64,000 nt of DNA from Pseudomonas agarici (GCF_900109755.1 NZ_FOAR01000004.1:226627-290626), one strand, 5' to 3'; counted from the stretch's first letter, positions 46,564-55,675 are shown. The notes: a model not told the origin generated them from the letters alone. Numbers and translations: made by a program.

Positions 46564-46726
46564 TGGTGGCCTGTGTGGTTAGTTCTATGAGTCAATTTCG
46601 GCGCCCTAAATCCCTGGCTTGCGTTGCTGTTCCTCACCATAGCCCGGCTATGACTCGTCACAGCGCCTTAGCCATGAACTTATGGCATCCGAACTTGAGC
46701 TAACGAACTCACCGTACAGGCCACTA
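46564..46726 (-). mobile_element. Copy B of the ~160-bp MITE-like element
   Basis: Reverse-orientation copy, about 97% identical to copy A (roughly five differences). The left end reads TGGTGGCCTGTGTGGTTAG, a one-base change from TAGTGGCC; the right end is CAGGCCACTA. The right-end CTA (46724-46726) is the stop codon (TAG on the minus strand) of the M16 peptidase gene, so insertion has set that gene's end. Confidence 0.78.
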
Positions 46727-48103
46727 GCGACGACGGGCGCGCCAACCCAACAGAGCCAACACGATCAGCCCCACCAGCCCCGTGCCCAACCACAGCAACT
46801 GGTCATAGCTCAACAATGGCTTCTCGATCCGCAGGTAGCCCGGCTGTTCGAACAGTTTGCGCAGGGCCAGGTTGGCTTCCTTGAGCGTCACGGCCGCCAG
46901 GGCTTTGGCCGGGTCGGTGAAGTGGCCGTCCTGGTAATCCTCCAGCGCGCTCCAGTAGTAATCGGCCAGGGCGCTATTGCCCTGCACCGCCCAGGCCTGG
47001 CGGGCGATGGCGGCTTGTTGCAGGCGCGCGAAGGTCGCCGGGTCGAGACCGTCCTTGAGCAGCTGCTCTTTCAGCTCGGTCAACACTTGTTGCGCCTGGC
47101 CGAGGTTCTCCCGTTCGACATCGGCATTGAGGCTGAAGAAGCCGACGCCGCCGAGCACTTCGCGTTCGCTCCAGGGGCCATAGGACAGACTGTGGGCCAG
47201 TCGCAATTGGCGATAGAGCGTCCAGTCCAGGTAGTCCTTGAGCAGGTCGATGGCTTCGTCCGATGGGCCTTGCGATGCAGGCTCCGGAAACAGCCAGTGG
47301 ATCTTCGCGCCGTTGCCGATCCAGCCACGGATCAGGTCGCGCTGTGCGGCGCCATGGTGGAGGATCTGCGGGAGAGGCAGGTGGTCGTTGGGCTCGATGG
47401 GTTCCAGTGCGCCAAAGGTCCGGTCCAAATAAGCCGGCAGCAGGCGATCGAGCCCGCCGACCATGATCAGGGTCATGTTGTTCGGCGCGTACCAGTTCTT
47501 GCGCACGGCCTCCAGTTGCTCGCGGGTCAGGTGCCCGACCTCTGCCCGACCGGGACATTTGAGGCCCAGTTCCATGGCCAATTGATCGCTACTGCGATGC
47601 CCGCTCGCTTGAATATCCAGCCAACGCTGCAAGTGTGAGTAGTGCCCGCCGTCCTCGCGTTCCACTACCTGCTTGGCGGTGGCGATATCGGCGTCGCTGA
47701 AGCGGGTCTGAGTGAGGACGGCCAGCAGCAAGTCGAGAATCTTGCGCTGGTTGCTGGCCGGCGCTTCGATCACGAAAGTGGTATCGGCGTCGCTGGTATA
47801 GGCGTTCCACTCGCCACCGAGGGCCTGCATGCGTTCCTCGAGGTCGTCCTCGCCGCCGCCGTCGACGCCACTGAACAGCAGGTGTTCGAGCAGGTGCGGC
47901 AGTTCCTTGTCGGCGCAGGCGAAATCGTCGAAGCCGACGCCCACCACCAGCCGGATCGCCACATGCCCGCGCTCGCTACCGGGCTTGAGCAGCAGTTGCA
48001 GACCGTTGGGCAACTGATAGCCCTCGACCTGGAAACGATCAAGGGCATGGGCAGGGGCGAAGGTGAGCAGTAGGTACACGAGCAGCAGGTAACGCATAAC
48101 CAT
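46724..48103 (-). CDS. M16 family zinc metallopeptidase, membrane-anchored
   Basis: A 459-residue insulinase/pitrilysin-family protein. A signal peptide covers residues 1-20, the inverted zinc motif HLLEH is at 70-74 with the third ligand probably Glu148 (KQVVERE), followed by the second M16 half and a C-terminal membrane helix (about 437-454) with a basic tail ending RARRR. It is thus probably a periplasmic, inner-membrane-tethered protease. It is flanked by two inverted copies of the small element; its stop codon is formed by the end of copy B. ATG at 48097 is an alternative start. Confidence 0.88.
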   Translation of the reverse strand: MVMRYLLLVYLLLTFAPAHALDRFQVEGYQLPNGLQLLLKPGSERGHVAIRLVVGVGFDDFACADKELPHLLEHLLFSGVDGGGEDDLEERMQALGGEWNAYTSDADTTFVIEAPASNQRKILDLLLAVLTQTRFSDADIATAKQVVEREDGGHYSHLQRWLDIQASGHRSSDQLAMELGLKCPGRAEVGHLTREQLEAVRKNWYAPNNMTLIMVGGLDRLLPAYLDRTFGALEPIEPNDHLPLPQILHHGAAQRDLIRGWIGNGAKIHWLFPEPASQGPSDEAIDLLKDYLDWTLYRQLRLAHSLSYGPWSEREVLGGVGFFSLNADVERENLGQAQQVLTELKEQLLKDGLDPATFARLQQAAIARQAWAVQGNSALADYYWSALEDYQDGHFTDPAKALAAVTLKEANLALRKLFEQPGYLRIEKPLLSYDQLLWLGTGLVGLIVLALLGWRARRR

Positions 48104-48121
48104 TTTCCGAGGATAGGTTTC

Positions 48122-48283
48122 TAGTGGCCTTTACGGTTAGTTCGTCAGCTCAAATTCGGATGCCACACGTCCATGGCCGAGGCGCTGTGACGAGGCATAG
48201 CCGGCTATGGCGAGCTACAGCAATGCGGACCGGAGGCTGGTGTCGCCGCAATGGACTGACAGAACCAGCCACACAGGCCACTA
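48122..48283 (+). mobile_element. Copy C of the ~160-bp MITE-like element (diverged)
   Basis: Same orientation as copy A, starting TAGTGGCCTT and ending CAGGCCACTA, with the conserved core CGCTGTGACGAG and hairpin CATAGCC-GGCTATG. It differs from A and B at roughly a quarter of positions. It lies 18 bp upstream of the M16 gene, between that gene and the Na/Pi cotransporter 3' end, and is flanked by TA on both sides. Confidence 0.72.
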
Positions 48284-48312
48284 CGCACAGACAACAAGCC
48301 AACCGTGAGCGT

Positions 48313-49971
48313 TCAAGGCGAGTGTGTGATATCGGCTGTTTCTTCCAAAGCCAGTGCGCCGGTCTCGGAGGTTTCCAAGATCACATAAGCGCTACCGCAG
48401 AATAACGAATTCAGACGCTTCATGTCGGCAATCAACTCCAGATGCAAGGAGCTGGTCTCGATGCTCTGGACGATCTTGCGTTGCAGGCGACTGACATGGG
48501 CGTGGGCCAAGCGCCTTTCCTGGGCGCGGAAGCGGCGTTTTTCCCGCAGTAACTGACGGGCGCTTTTCGGGTCGGCGCTGAGAAACACCGAGAGGCCAAG
48601 ACGCAGGTTGTCGATCAACTGGCTGTGCAGCCCGGCCAATTCTTCCAAGCCAACTTCCGAGAATGAACGGCGTTTTGCGGTCTTCTGCTGCTGAACCTTG
48701 CGCAACATACGCTCGATCAGATCGGCTGCCAGCTTCAGGTTGATCGCCAGCTCGATAATTTCCGCCCAGCGGCGGCTGTCGTGCTCGCCGAGGTCCTCGC
48801 GAGGCATCTGCGCCAGGTAGAGCTTGACCGCGCTGTACAGCACTTCGACATCATCGCTCAGGCGACGCATCTCAATGGCCACGGCGGTCTGTTTGCCTTG
48901 CAGCACATCCAGCATGGCGGCGAGCATGTTGTCGATCAGGTCGCCGATGCGCAGGGTTTCGCGCACGGCGCTGGACAGCGCCAGGCTCGGCGTATCGAGG
49001 GCGGCCGGGTCGAGGTGTCGGGGCTTGACCTTGCCGTTGGCCTCGGGCCGCTCCGGTAGCAGCCAGGCGCACAACCGGGCCATGGGGCCGACGCTGGGCA
49101 GCAGTAGCAGGCAGCGCACGGTGTTATAGATCAGGTGGAAGCCGATGACCATTTCCTGCGGGCTGAAGTCCAGGCTGTCGATCCAGCGCACCAGGGGACT
49201 GAGCACGGGGATGATCAGTAGCAGGCCGATCAGCTTGTACAGCAGGCTGCCCAGGGCGACCTGGCGGCCAGCGGCGTTGCGCATGCTGGTGCCGAGAAAG
49301 GCCAGCACGCCGCTGCCGATATTCGCGCCGATCACCAGGCCGATGGCGACCGGCAGGCTGATCACCCCGGCCCCTGCCAGAGTGGCGGTCAGCAGCACGG
49401 CGGCGAGGCTGGAGTAGGAAATCATGGCGAACAACGCGCCGATCAGGGCATCGAGCAGGATGTCGCCGGTCAGCGAGGCGAATACCACCTTCACGCCCTG
49501 GGCTTGAGTGATCGGCACGGCGGCTTCGACGATCAGTTGCAGGGCGAGGATGATCAGCCCCAGGCCGATGCCCACGCGCCCGAGTTGTCCGGCGCGGGTC
49601 TGCTTGCGCGAGAGGAAGAAGATCACTCCCAGAAAGATCAGCAACGGCGACAGCCAGGACAGGTCGAAGGTCAATACCCTGGCCATCAGCGCGGTGCCGA
49701 CGTCGGCGCCGAGCATGGTTGCCAGGGCTGGAGTCAGCGCCATCAGGCCCTGGCCGACAAAGGACGTCACCAACATCGCCGTGGCGTTGCTACTCTGGAC
49801 CATGGCTGTGACCAGGATACCGGCGACAAAGGCCAGCGGGCGTCGGGCCATGTTCTGGCCGATCACCTGGCGCAGGTTGGAGCCGTAGACCCGCAGGATA
49901 CCGGTCCGGACGATATGCGTACCCCAGATCAGCAGGGTCACGGCGGAAAGCAGATTGAGCAGGGTCAGCAT
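48313..49971 (-). CDS. Na+/phosphate cotransporter family protein (NptA/YjbB type)
   Basis: A 552-residue protein with two Na_Pi_cotrans repeats in the membrane part (GTHIVRTGILRVYG...MVQSSNATAMLV and GANIGSGVLAFLG) and a C-terminal PhoU-like helical domain (about 350-545). YjbB-type proteins export phosphate. The frame is open upstream to 50010, but the start at 49971 gives the hydrophobic N-terminus MLTLLNLLSAVTLLIWG. Confidence 0.88.
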   Translation of the reverse strand: MLTLLNLLSAVTLLIWGTHIVRTGILRVYGSNLRQVIGQNMARRPLAFVAGILVTAMVQSSNATAMLVTSFVGQGLMALTPALATMLGADVGTALMARVLTFDLSWLSPLLIFLGVIFFLSRKQTRAGQLGRVGIGLGLIILALQLIVEAAVPITQAQGVKVVFASLTGDILLDALIGALFAMISYSSLAAVLLTATLAGAGVISLPVAIGLVIGANIGSGVLAFLGTSMRNAAGRQVALGSLLYKLIGLLLIIPVLSPLVRWIDSLDFSPQEMVIGFHLIYNTVRCLLLLPSVGPMARLCAWLLPERPEANGKVKPRHLDPAALDTPSLALSSAVRETLRIGDLIDNMLAAMLDVLQGKQTAVAIEMRRLSDDVEVLYSAVKLYLAQMPREDLGEHDSRRWAEIIELAINLKLAADLIERMLRKVQQQKTAKRRSFSEVGLEELAGLHSQLIDNLRLGLSVFLSADPKSARQLLREKRRFRAQERRLAHAHVSRLQRKIVQSIETSSLHLELIADMKRLNSLFCGSAYVILETSETGALALEETADITHSP

Positions 49972-50140
49972 GGAGGGCCCCCTGGAATTGCTCTGGCCAA
50001 AAAGGGCCAATGTAGATTTACCGCGCGCCTTTCCACGACTTGTCCTTAAGCTTTAGTTGGCTCTCGGGCCAAGCGCCAGCATCGCACAGCCAAAACCTGT
50101 TTTGAAACAAATCTGTCACAAAGCCGATTGCATGCAACTG

Positions 50141-50170
50141 CAAAAAAGGGGCAAATCAAGCCCCTTTTCG
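50141..50170 (-). terminator. Terminator after terC
   Basis: On the minus strand AAGGGGC-ttgattt-GCCCCTT is followed by TTTTTTG. It lies 23 bp after the terC stop. Confidence 0.8.
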
Positions 50171-50192
50171 GTGTTCTGCCAACGTTTCGAGT

Positions 50193-50963
50193 TTATTGAC
50201 CCGGAACATCCTTGCGCAGTTTCACCGGATCCTGTTGTTGTTTCTTTTTCTGCATGGCGGTGCGCATCTTGATATTGATTGCTTCCACGGCCAGGGAGAA
50301 TGCCATGGCGAAGTAGACGTAGCCTTTTGGCACATGCACTTCGAAGGCTTCGGCGATGAGCACGGTGCCGACCACGATCAGGAACGACAGGGCAAGCATC
50401 TTCAACGACGGGTGCTTGTCGATGAAGTCGCCGATGGACTTGGACGCCAACATCATCACCAGTACTGCCACCACGATGGCCGCGACCATCACCGGCACAT
50501 GGGAGACCATGCCGACTGCGGTAATCACCGAATCCAGCGAGAACACGATGTCGATGATCGCGATCTGGATGATGGTGTAGAGGAAGTTGCCGCCTTTGCC
50601 TTTCGGGCCGTCACTGACGTTCTCCTCCTCACCTTCCAAGCCGTGGTAGATTTCCTGGGAGCTTTTCCATAGCAGGAACAGGCCACCGAAGAACAGGATC
50701 AGGTCACGACCGGAAATGCCCTGGCCGAAGACCACGAACAGGTCGGCGGTCAGGCGCATGACCCAGGTGATCGACAGCAACAGGAGGATCCTTGTGATCA
50801 TCGCCAGGGCGAGGCCGAAGATCCGGGTGCGCTGTTGCATGTGTTTGGGCATGCGACCGACCAGGATCGAGATCATGATGATGTTGTCGATGCCCAGGAC
50901 AATCTCCAGGGCGGTCAAGGTGAAGAAGGCAACCCAGATTTCCGGGTTGGTCAGCCATTCCAT
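50193..50963 (-). CDS. TerC family integral membrane protein
   Basis: A 256-residue, seven- to eight-helix protein with the TerC acidic motifs ALEIVLGIDNIIMISIL and IIDIVFSLDSVITAVGM. TerC proteins are linked to metal (Mn2+, Ca2+) homeostasis and tellurite resistance. The C-terminus is basic (MQKKKQQQ). The 90 bp before its start contain a GC-rich inverted repeat described separately. Confidence 0.9.
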   Translation of the reverse strand: MEWLTNPEIWVAFFTLTALEIVLGIDNIIMISILVGRMPKHMQQRTRIFGLALAMITRILLLLSITWVMRLTADLFVVFGQGISGRDLILFFGGLFLLWKSSQEIYHGLEGEEENVSDGPKGKGGNFLYTIIQIAIIDIVFSLDSVITAVGMVSHVPVMVAAIVVAVLVMMLASKSIGDFIDKHPSLKMLALSFLIVVGTVLIAEAFEVHVPKGYVYFAMAFSLAVEAINIKMRTAMQKKKQQQDPVKLRKDVPGQ

Positions 50964-50991
50964 GTGTATTCCTTTGCGCGAGTGTGGGCTA

Positions 50992-51033
50992 CCCCGGCAG
51001 CCGCCTTCGTGCTGCTAAGTCCGATTGCCGGGG
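50992..51033 (-). other. Structured leader upstream of terC
   Basis: CCCCGGCA (50992-50999) pairs with TGCCGGGG (51026-51033) across a 26-nt loop, 29 bp before the terC start and 20 bp after the citrate transporter stop. It could be a terminator without T-run or a leader structure. yybP-ykoY manganese riboswitches precede some terC genes, but the consensus is not clearly present. Confidence 0.35.
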
Positions 51034-51052
51034 TGGCGGTGAAGCGTTGTCT

Positions 51053-52360
51053 TTATAGGCTACCGAAAAACGGGAACGTCCCCATCAGCAGTGCTCCGGC
51101 TAGTATGCACAAACACACCAGTACTGCCCATTTGAGGGTAAACCGTTGGTGGTCGCCAAACTCGATACCGGCCAGGGCGACCAGCAGGTAGGTCGATGGT
51201 ACCAGCGGGCTCAACAAGTGGACGGGTTGGCCGACGATCGAGGCACGTGCTATTTCCACAGCGGTGACGCCGTAGTGGCTGGCGGCTTCGGCCAGCACCG
51301 GCAGCACGCCGTAGTAGAACGCATCGTTGGACATGAAGAAGGTGAATGGCATGCTGACCAGGGCCGTGATTACCGCCAGGTAAGGCCCCAGCCCCGGCGG
51401 GATCACCGCTAACAAACTCTTGGACATGGCCTCGACCATGCCGGTGCCGGACAGGATACCGGTGAAGATGCCGGCGGCAAAGATCAACCCGACGACCGCC
51501 AACACGCTGCCGGCGTGGGCCGCAATACGGTCCTTCTGCTGTTGCAGGCATGGGTAATTGACGATCATGGCGATACTGAACGCAACCATGAACAGTACCG
51601 GCAGGGGCAACAATCCGGCGATCAGCGCGCACATCAGGCCCAGGGTCAGGGCACCGTTGAACCAGATCAGCTTCGGTCGACGGGCATCGGGGAATTGCGA
51701 GACGCTGATTTCACTATGGTCGATATCATCGCCGAGCACAGACAGTTCACCGAGGCGGGTGCGCTCACGCTTGCCGTAGAAGTAGGCGATCAGCAGGATC
51801 GCCGCGACCCCGGCACACATGGCTGGGATCATCGGCACGAAGATATCCGACGGGTCGACATGCAGCGCACTGGCGGCACGGGCGGTCGGGCCACCCCAGG
51901 GTGTCATGTTCATCACCCCGCCGGCGAGAATGATCAGCCCGGCCATGATTCGTGGGCTCATGCCGATGCGACTGTACAGCGGCAGCATGGCGGCGACGCA
52001 GATCATGTAGGTGGTGGCGCCGTCACCGTCCAGGGACACCACCAGGGCCAGTACGGCGGTGCCGACCGAGACTTTCAGCGGATCACCCTTGACCAGCCTG
52101 AGGATCTTGCGCACGGCCGGGTCGAACAGGCCGGAGTCGATCATCAGGGCGAAATAGAGAATGGCGAACATCAGCATCACGCCGGTCGGCGCGAGCTTGG
52201 TGATGCCTTCGATCATCATCTTGCCGATACCCACGGCGAAGCCGCCGAACAGGGCGAAGATGATCGGCACGATGATCAGGGCGATCAGCGCGGACAAGCG
52301 CTTGGTCATAATCAGGTACATGAACGTAATGACCATGGCGAAGCCAAGGAAAGTCAGCAT
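51053..52360 (-). CDS. CitMHS family citrate/metal-citrate transporter
   Basis: A 435-residue inner-membrane carrier of the CitM/CitH type, which takes up citrate as a metal complex or as the proton symport form. About twelve helices are predicted; motifs include VSLDGDGATTYMI, GGVMNMTPWGGPTARA, and FFMSNDAFYYGVLPV. A short 90-bp gap separates it from terC downstream; they may be cotranscribed. No two-component regulator is adjacent. Confidence 0.92.
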   Translation of the reverse strand: MLTFLGFAMVITFMYLIMTKRLSALIALIIVPIIFALFGGFAVGIGKMMIEGITKLAPTGVMLMFAILYFALMIDSGLFDPAVRKILRLVKGDPLKVSVGTAVLALVVSLDGDGATTYMICVAAMLPLYSRIGMSPRIMAGLIILAGGVMNMTPWGGPTARAASALHVDPSDIFVPMIPAMCAGVAAILLIAYFYGKRERTRLGELSVLGDDIDHSEISVSQFPDARRPKLIWFNGALTLGLMCALIAGLLPLPVLFMVAFSIAMIVNYPCLQQQKDRIAAHAGSVLAVVGLIFAAGIFTGILSGTGMVEAMSKSLLAVIPPGLGPYLAVITALVSMPFTFFMSNDAFYYGVLPVLAEAASHYGVTAVEIARASIVGQPVHLLSPLVPSTYLLVALAGIEFGDHQRFTLKWAVLVCLCILAGALLMGTFPFFGSL

Positions 52361-52628
52361 AGGGATACTCCGGGCGTAACGCGGCTAGGGAAGGCGAAGC
52401 GACTAGTGACGCTCAGTCAGCGCGGGAAGCACGGAAGCAGTTGCAGCGAACAGGCAGGTCGTAGCGGACATCGGCATCACCAATTGTTGTTGTTAATGGG
52501 CCGTCGAGCGCCTATGAGGCGCGCCACGACCGACCGGTCTGGTGCCGGCGGTGAGGCGATGCTAATGGGGCAAGCTTTCAGCCAGCTTTCGTTGCGCAAA
52601 GTCGGACGCAAGGTCGTGTGGCGGCGAA

Positions 52629-54590
52629 TCAAGGCAGCTCCAGCCCGCCTGCCGCTTTATGCAGGCTGCGCAAATGCTCGCCGAGCCGCTTCAGGTTGGC
52701 TTCGCTGGCTTCGATCTCGGCTTCGCGAGCCGGGTCGAGGAGTTTGCGCCCTTCCTTGTCCAGGTCGCCGGTGAGTCGTTGTAGCTGTTGCTGACGCTGG
52801 CTGCTCTCGGCTTCCAGGCGCTGCCATTCGCCCGGTTGCGGCAAGCCATAGCCGCCACTGCCGAGCAGTTCCGCCGGGCGGCTGAGGAAGCCGCTGTTGG
52901 CGAGGATAGCCTGCAAGGTACGGTTGGCCTGGTCCATGCCGCTGTCCTTGATATCGCGTCCGCTCAGGTACTTCTGCTTGACCTCGTCCTGGGCCAACAG
53001 CAGTTGCCGGCGATACCCCGCCTGTTCCAGCAGCAGCAAGGCGGCGCTGGTGCGCAGGTCGGCCTGGGCGAACCACGGGCGGCGGTCTTCGGGGGACAGT
53101 GACAGCCAGTCCTCGACGGTTTGCTGTCGGATCGGCAAATGCTTCTTCAACACCTCGAACATCGCCTGGTAACGGTCCCGGTAAGAGTCGAAGCGATAGC
53201 CCAGGCGCAAGGCTTCGCGCGGGTCGTCGAGCACGCTGGTGTCGGCCAGGCCACGACCCTTGAGGACTTCCAGCAGGCCGTTGGGCATGATGCTGTCCAG
53301 GCCCTTGAGTTGAGTATTATCAGTGCCGCTGCGCAACAGCTTGAGTGTCTCCACCGCACAGTTGTTGGTCACGAAGTAGTAATTGCCGTCGTAGCTCCAG
53401 TGCATTTCGGCGGCGTGCTCGACCACTTCCTCGATCTCCCGGCGCGACAGTGTCAGCGGCACTGAGGCCAGACTGCGCAGTTCGGTCTTGGTGTATTCAT
53501 CGATGACCTGGGCCAACGGCAGGACGAACAGTCGCGATGGATAGGCACCGGTCAGGCCGCCCCAGGTCGAGAGCTGCACATCGTTGACGAAGGCGCGGTA
53601 CGACAATACCAGGTGCTGGTCCAGGTCCAGCCGGCAATCCGGTCCGCGTGGGCGGCCTGGCGCGCAGATTACCAGGCGTAACATGCTATGGCCCCAGCGG
53701 CTGACCCAGTTCTGGTTGGCTTCGGCTAGCAGGTAGTCGACTTCATAGACTCGCTCGGGATCGATCCGGCCCAGTGGGGTCTTGCCGAAGTCGTTGCCGG
53801 CATTCAGGAAGGGGAAGGTCTTGTCGCAGCGGTCCTTCTCCCGTGGCGCCCAGCCGAAGCGTTCCTGGTAATAGCGATACAGCGCTGGACGGCGGCAGGC
53901 ATAGGCTGGGTCGAGGAGAAAGTACTCCATGTTGACCGCGACGAACTCCTTGGGATTGGTGATCTCATAGCTATCCGGGCTGCGGGCGACTTGCTTGTTG
54001 TGCTGTTCGCGTTGGCCGCGAGTGCCTACCGACTGCTGCCAGCCGGCCAGGTCCAGCAGGCGCGGGTCATCACTGAGGGTAAAGCGCCGGCTGGTCTGGC
54101 CCCGACACTGATCGGGCAGGCCGACCAGGCCGGTATTCCCGCTTTGTCGGCGGCAGCGCTGGATCAGCGTGCGTTCGGCGTCGGGCCATAAGCGGGCGCG
54201 GTCATAGATATGGGTGAGTTCATGCAACACGGTGGCGAGCATTTCCTCGCGTACCGTGCCGTGGGGGCGCAAGGTTTTTTTGCTGGCTGCCGAACCATCC
54301 ACCAGACCGGGCAGTAGGTTGCGGTTGAGATCCAACTCCGCGACCAGCGTCGCCTGTCCGTAGGCATTGGCGGGCATATCGGTCGACCAGCCGACATCGA
54401 TGCGTCGGTCCAATTGCTCGATAAAACGTGGCGGTAGGTGCGCCATGGCTTCATCGAGCAGGATTTGGCTAGCCTGCTGCTCGGCCTTGCTCAGGCCGTC
54501 AGTCTTGAGCCGTAGTTGCAGGCCGGCCTGGGCCGCGTTACTACCTAGCAACAGCGCGCAGGCCAGCAGCCAGCCGGCAAATGGCTTCAC
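52629..54590 (-). CDS. Periplasmic DUF4105-like protein with HExxH motif
   Basis: A 653-residue exported protein (signal peptide 1-22, AQA). The N-terminal third contains HELTHIYD at 123-130, a zinc-metallopeptidase-like motif. The middle (about 300-430) has WGHSMLRLVI and FVTNNCAVETLKLLR, matching the His/Cys-containing DUF4105 (Lnb-type) domain, related to lipoprotein transacylases. The C-terminal 120 residues are helical and coiled. Its ATG overlaps the stop of the upstream DUF2388 gene (ATGA). The combined activities are a guess; only the motifs are observed. Confidence 0.8.
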   Translation of the reverse strand: MKPFAGWLLACALLLGSNAAQAGLQLRLKTDGLSKAEQQASQILLDEAMAHLPPRFIEQLDRRIDVGWSTDMPANAYGQATLVAELDLNRNLLPGLVDGSAASKKTLRPHGTVREEMLATVLHELTHIYDRARLWPDAERTLIQRCRRQSGNTGLVGLPDQCRGQTSRRFTLSDDPRLLDLAGWQQSVGTRGQREQHNKQVARSPDSYEITNPKEFVAVNMEYFLLDPAYACRRPALYRYYQERFGWAPREKDRCDKTFPFLNAGNDFGKTPLGRIDPERVYEVDYLLAEANQNWVSRWGHSMLRLVICAPGRPRGPDCRLDLDQHLVLSYRAFVNDVQLSTWGGLTGAYPSRLFVLPLAQVIDEYTKTELRSLASVPLTLSRREIEEVVEHAAEMHWSYDGNYYFVTNNCAVETLKLLRSGTDNTQLKGLDSIMPNGLLEVLKGRGLADTSVLDDPREALRLGYRFDSYRDRYQAMFEVLKKHLPIRQQTVEDWLSLSPEDRRPWFAQADLRTSAALLLLEQAGYRRQLLLAQDEVKQKYLSGRDIKDSGMDQANRTLQAILANSGFLSRPAELLGSGGYGLPQPGEWQRLEAESSQRQQQLQRLTGDLDKEGRKLLDPAREAEIEASEANLKRLGEHLRSLHKAAGGLELP

Positions 54591-54907
54591 AGGGCGAGAA
54601 TGGCTTCGGCGAGGGCCTGGTCGCTGGCGTCGCGGGCTTGCGGCACTTGGCTGCGCAAGGCATTGAAGGCGGCTTCCAGTTGCGCTCCGCGGATCTCGCC
54701 ATGACTGGCGACAAAGCTGGCGGCATCGTCGTGAGCTTCGCGAACCACTTTCGAGTCGCGGATCGAGGTGGTGGTGTCCGAAGTGAAGTCGATGGTGCGC
54801 CCGGAGGCCCGCACGATGATGTTACTGGTGGCCACCAGGGTATGCGCCGAAGCCACGTCAGCCAGCAACAGCAGGCCGAGGGTAGCGACGATCAGGGGGG
54901 TACGCAT
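54587..54907 (-). CDS. DUF2388 family small exported protein (paralogue 1)
   Basis: A 106-residue protein with a signal peptide (about 1-21, ASA). The mature part has the family pattern DDAASFVASHGEIRGAQLEAAF...SDQALAEAIL. GGAGA precedes the ATG at 54907. It overlaps the downstream HExxH/DUF4105-like gene by 4 bp, so the two are coupled. DUF2388 is, as far as I know, Pseudomonas-restricted and uncharacterised. Confidence 0.85.
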   Translation of the reverse strand: MRTPLIVATLGLLLLADVASAHTLVATSNIIVRASGRTIDFTSDTTTSIRDSKVVREAHDDAASFVASHGEIRGAQLEAAFNALRSQVPQARDASDQALAEAILAL

Positions 54908-54933
54908 GAAGTGTCTCCGCAATACAAAAGTGA

Positions 54934-55224
54934 CTATTGGACGAGAATTGCTTCGGCCAGTTCAAGGTCGCTGGCATGAAGTTTTGGTCGGGTCTGGCGC
55001 AGGTAGGCCAGGGCTGACTCCAGTTGCGCGCCGCGCCACTGGCCTGCGCTGGCGACGAAGGCGGCGGCGTCATCCTGGGCCGCTATCAGTTTATGGTCGA
55101 AGGGCGCGGTAGTCACCTGGCTGGTGGCATAACCGCTGATAACAACGCCTTGTGTGGTCAGGTCGAATGCGTGGGCCTGCGTGATCCAGCAAAGTGCTAT
55201 GAACAATAAGGAGAGTGAACGCAT
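54934..55224 (-). CDS. DUF2388 family small exported protein (paralogue 2)
   Basis: A 96-residue protein with a signal peptide (about 1-19, AHA) and the same C-terminal pattern as its neighbours (DDAAAFVASAGQWRGAQLESAL...ASDLELAEAIL). It lacks the Ser/Thr/Asp-rich stretch seen in paralogues 1 and 3. It lies 26 bp upstream of paralogue 1 on the same strand. Confidence 0.82.
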   Translation of the reverse strand: MRSLSLLFIALCWITQAHAFDLTTQGVVISGYATSQVTTAPFDHKLIAAQDDAAAFVASAGQWRGAQLESALAYLRQTRPKLHASDLELAEAILVQ

Positions 55225-55315
55225 GGGTCTCGATGGCTGAGTGAAGGAGCGTCAAGGCTAGCGGAATGCATGGATCGGAACCAGCGCGCCCATTGTCGTT
55301 GACATATCGTGCAAT

Positions 55316-55348
55316 CTTGCAGGAGCGGTCGAGCCACGTTCCTGCAAG
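55316..55348. terminator. Inverted repeat after DUF2388 paralogue 3
   Basis: CTTGCAGGA (55316-55324) and TCCTGCAAG (55340-55348) form a 9-bp stem between paralogues 3 and 2. With no T-run it may be a processing or attenuating hairpin separating the third paralogue from the rest. Confidence 0.4.
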
Positions 55349-55357
55349 TTCGCTGGT

Positions 55358-55675
55358 TCAGATCGCCAGGATTGCCTGGGCCAGTTGCGCATCGCTGGCT
55401 TGCAGTTGGGGCGCCTGGCGTCGAATGGTGTCGAACGCGCTTTCCAGCTTCACGCTGCGGATCTGGCCATCGCTGGCGACGAAACTCGCGGCATCGTCCT
55501 GGGCGGCGCGCACGATCTTGTTGTCACGCAACGATGAAGTGGCGTCGGACGTCGCGTCGGAGGTGGCCTTGAGGGCATCGACCAGGGAGTCGGTGGTGAC
55601 GATGAAGCTGCTGGCATTGGCCGCGGCGGCAATGCAAAACAGGGCGGCCGCGCTGAGCAGGCGAGAACGGAACAT
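55358..55675 (-). CDS. DUF2388 family small exported protein (paralogue 3)
   Basis: A 105-residue protein from the ATG at 55675 (CAGGAGA 6 bp before it), with a signal peptide (about 1-20, ANA) and the family C-terminus QDDAASFVASDGQIRSVKLESAF...ASDAQLAQAIL. The upstream extension to 55762 has no signal-like start. It is separated from paralogue 2 by about 130 bp with a hairpin, so it may be transcribed alone. Confidence 0.82.
   Translation of the reverse strand: MFRSRLLSAAALFCIAAAANASSFIVTTDSLVDALKATSDATSDATSSLRDNKIVRAAQDDAASFVASDGQIRSVKLESAFDTIRRQAPQLQASDAQLAQAILAI

Noticed and set aside
50964..51052. Manganese riboswitch (yybP-ykoY) before terC
   Set aside because: An inverted repeat is present, but the conserved internal loops of that riboswitch class cannot be recognised.
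51515..52774. Plus-strand open frame of 419 codons across the citrate transporter
   Set aside because: Shadow of the citMHS gene with antisense-type composition, no family similarity.
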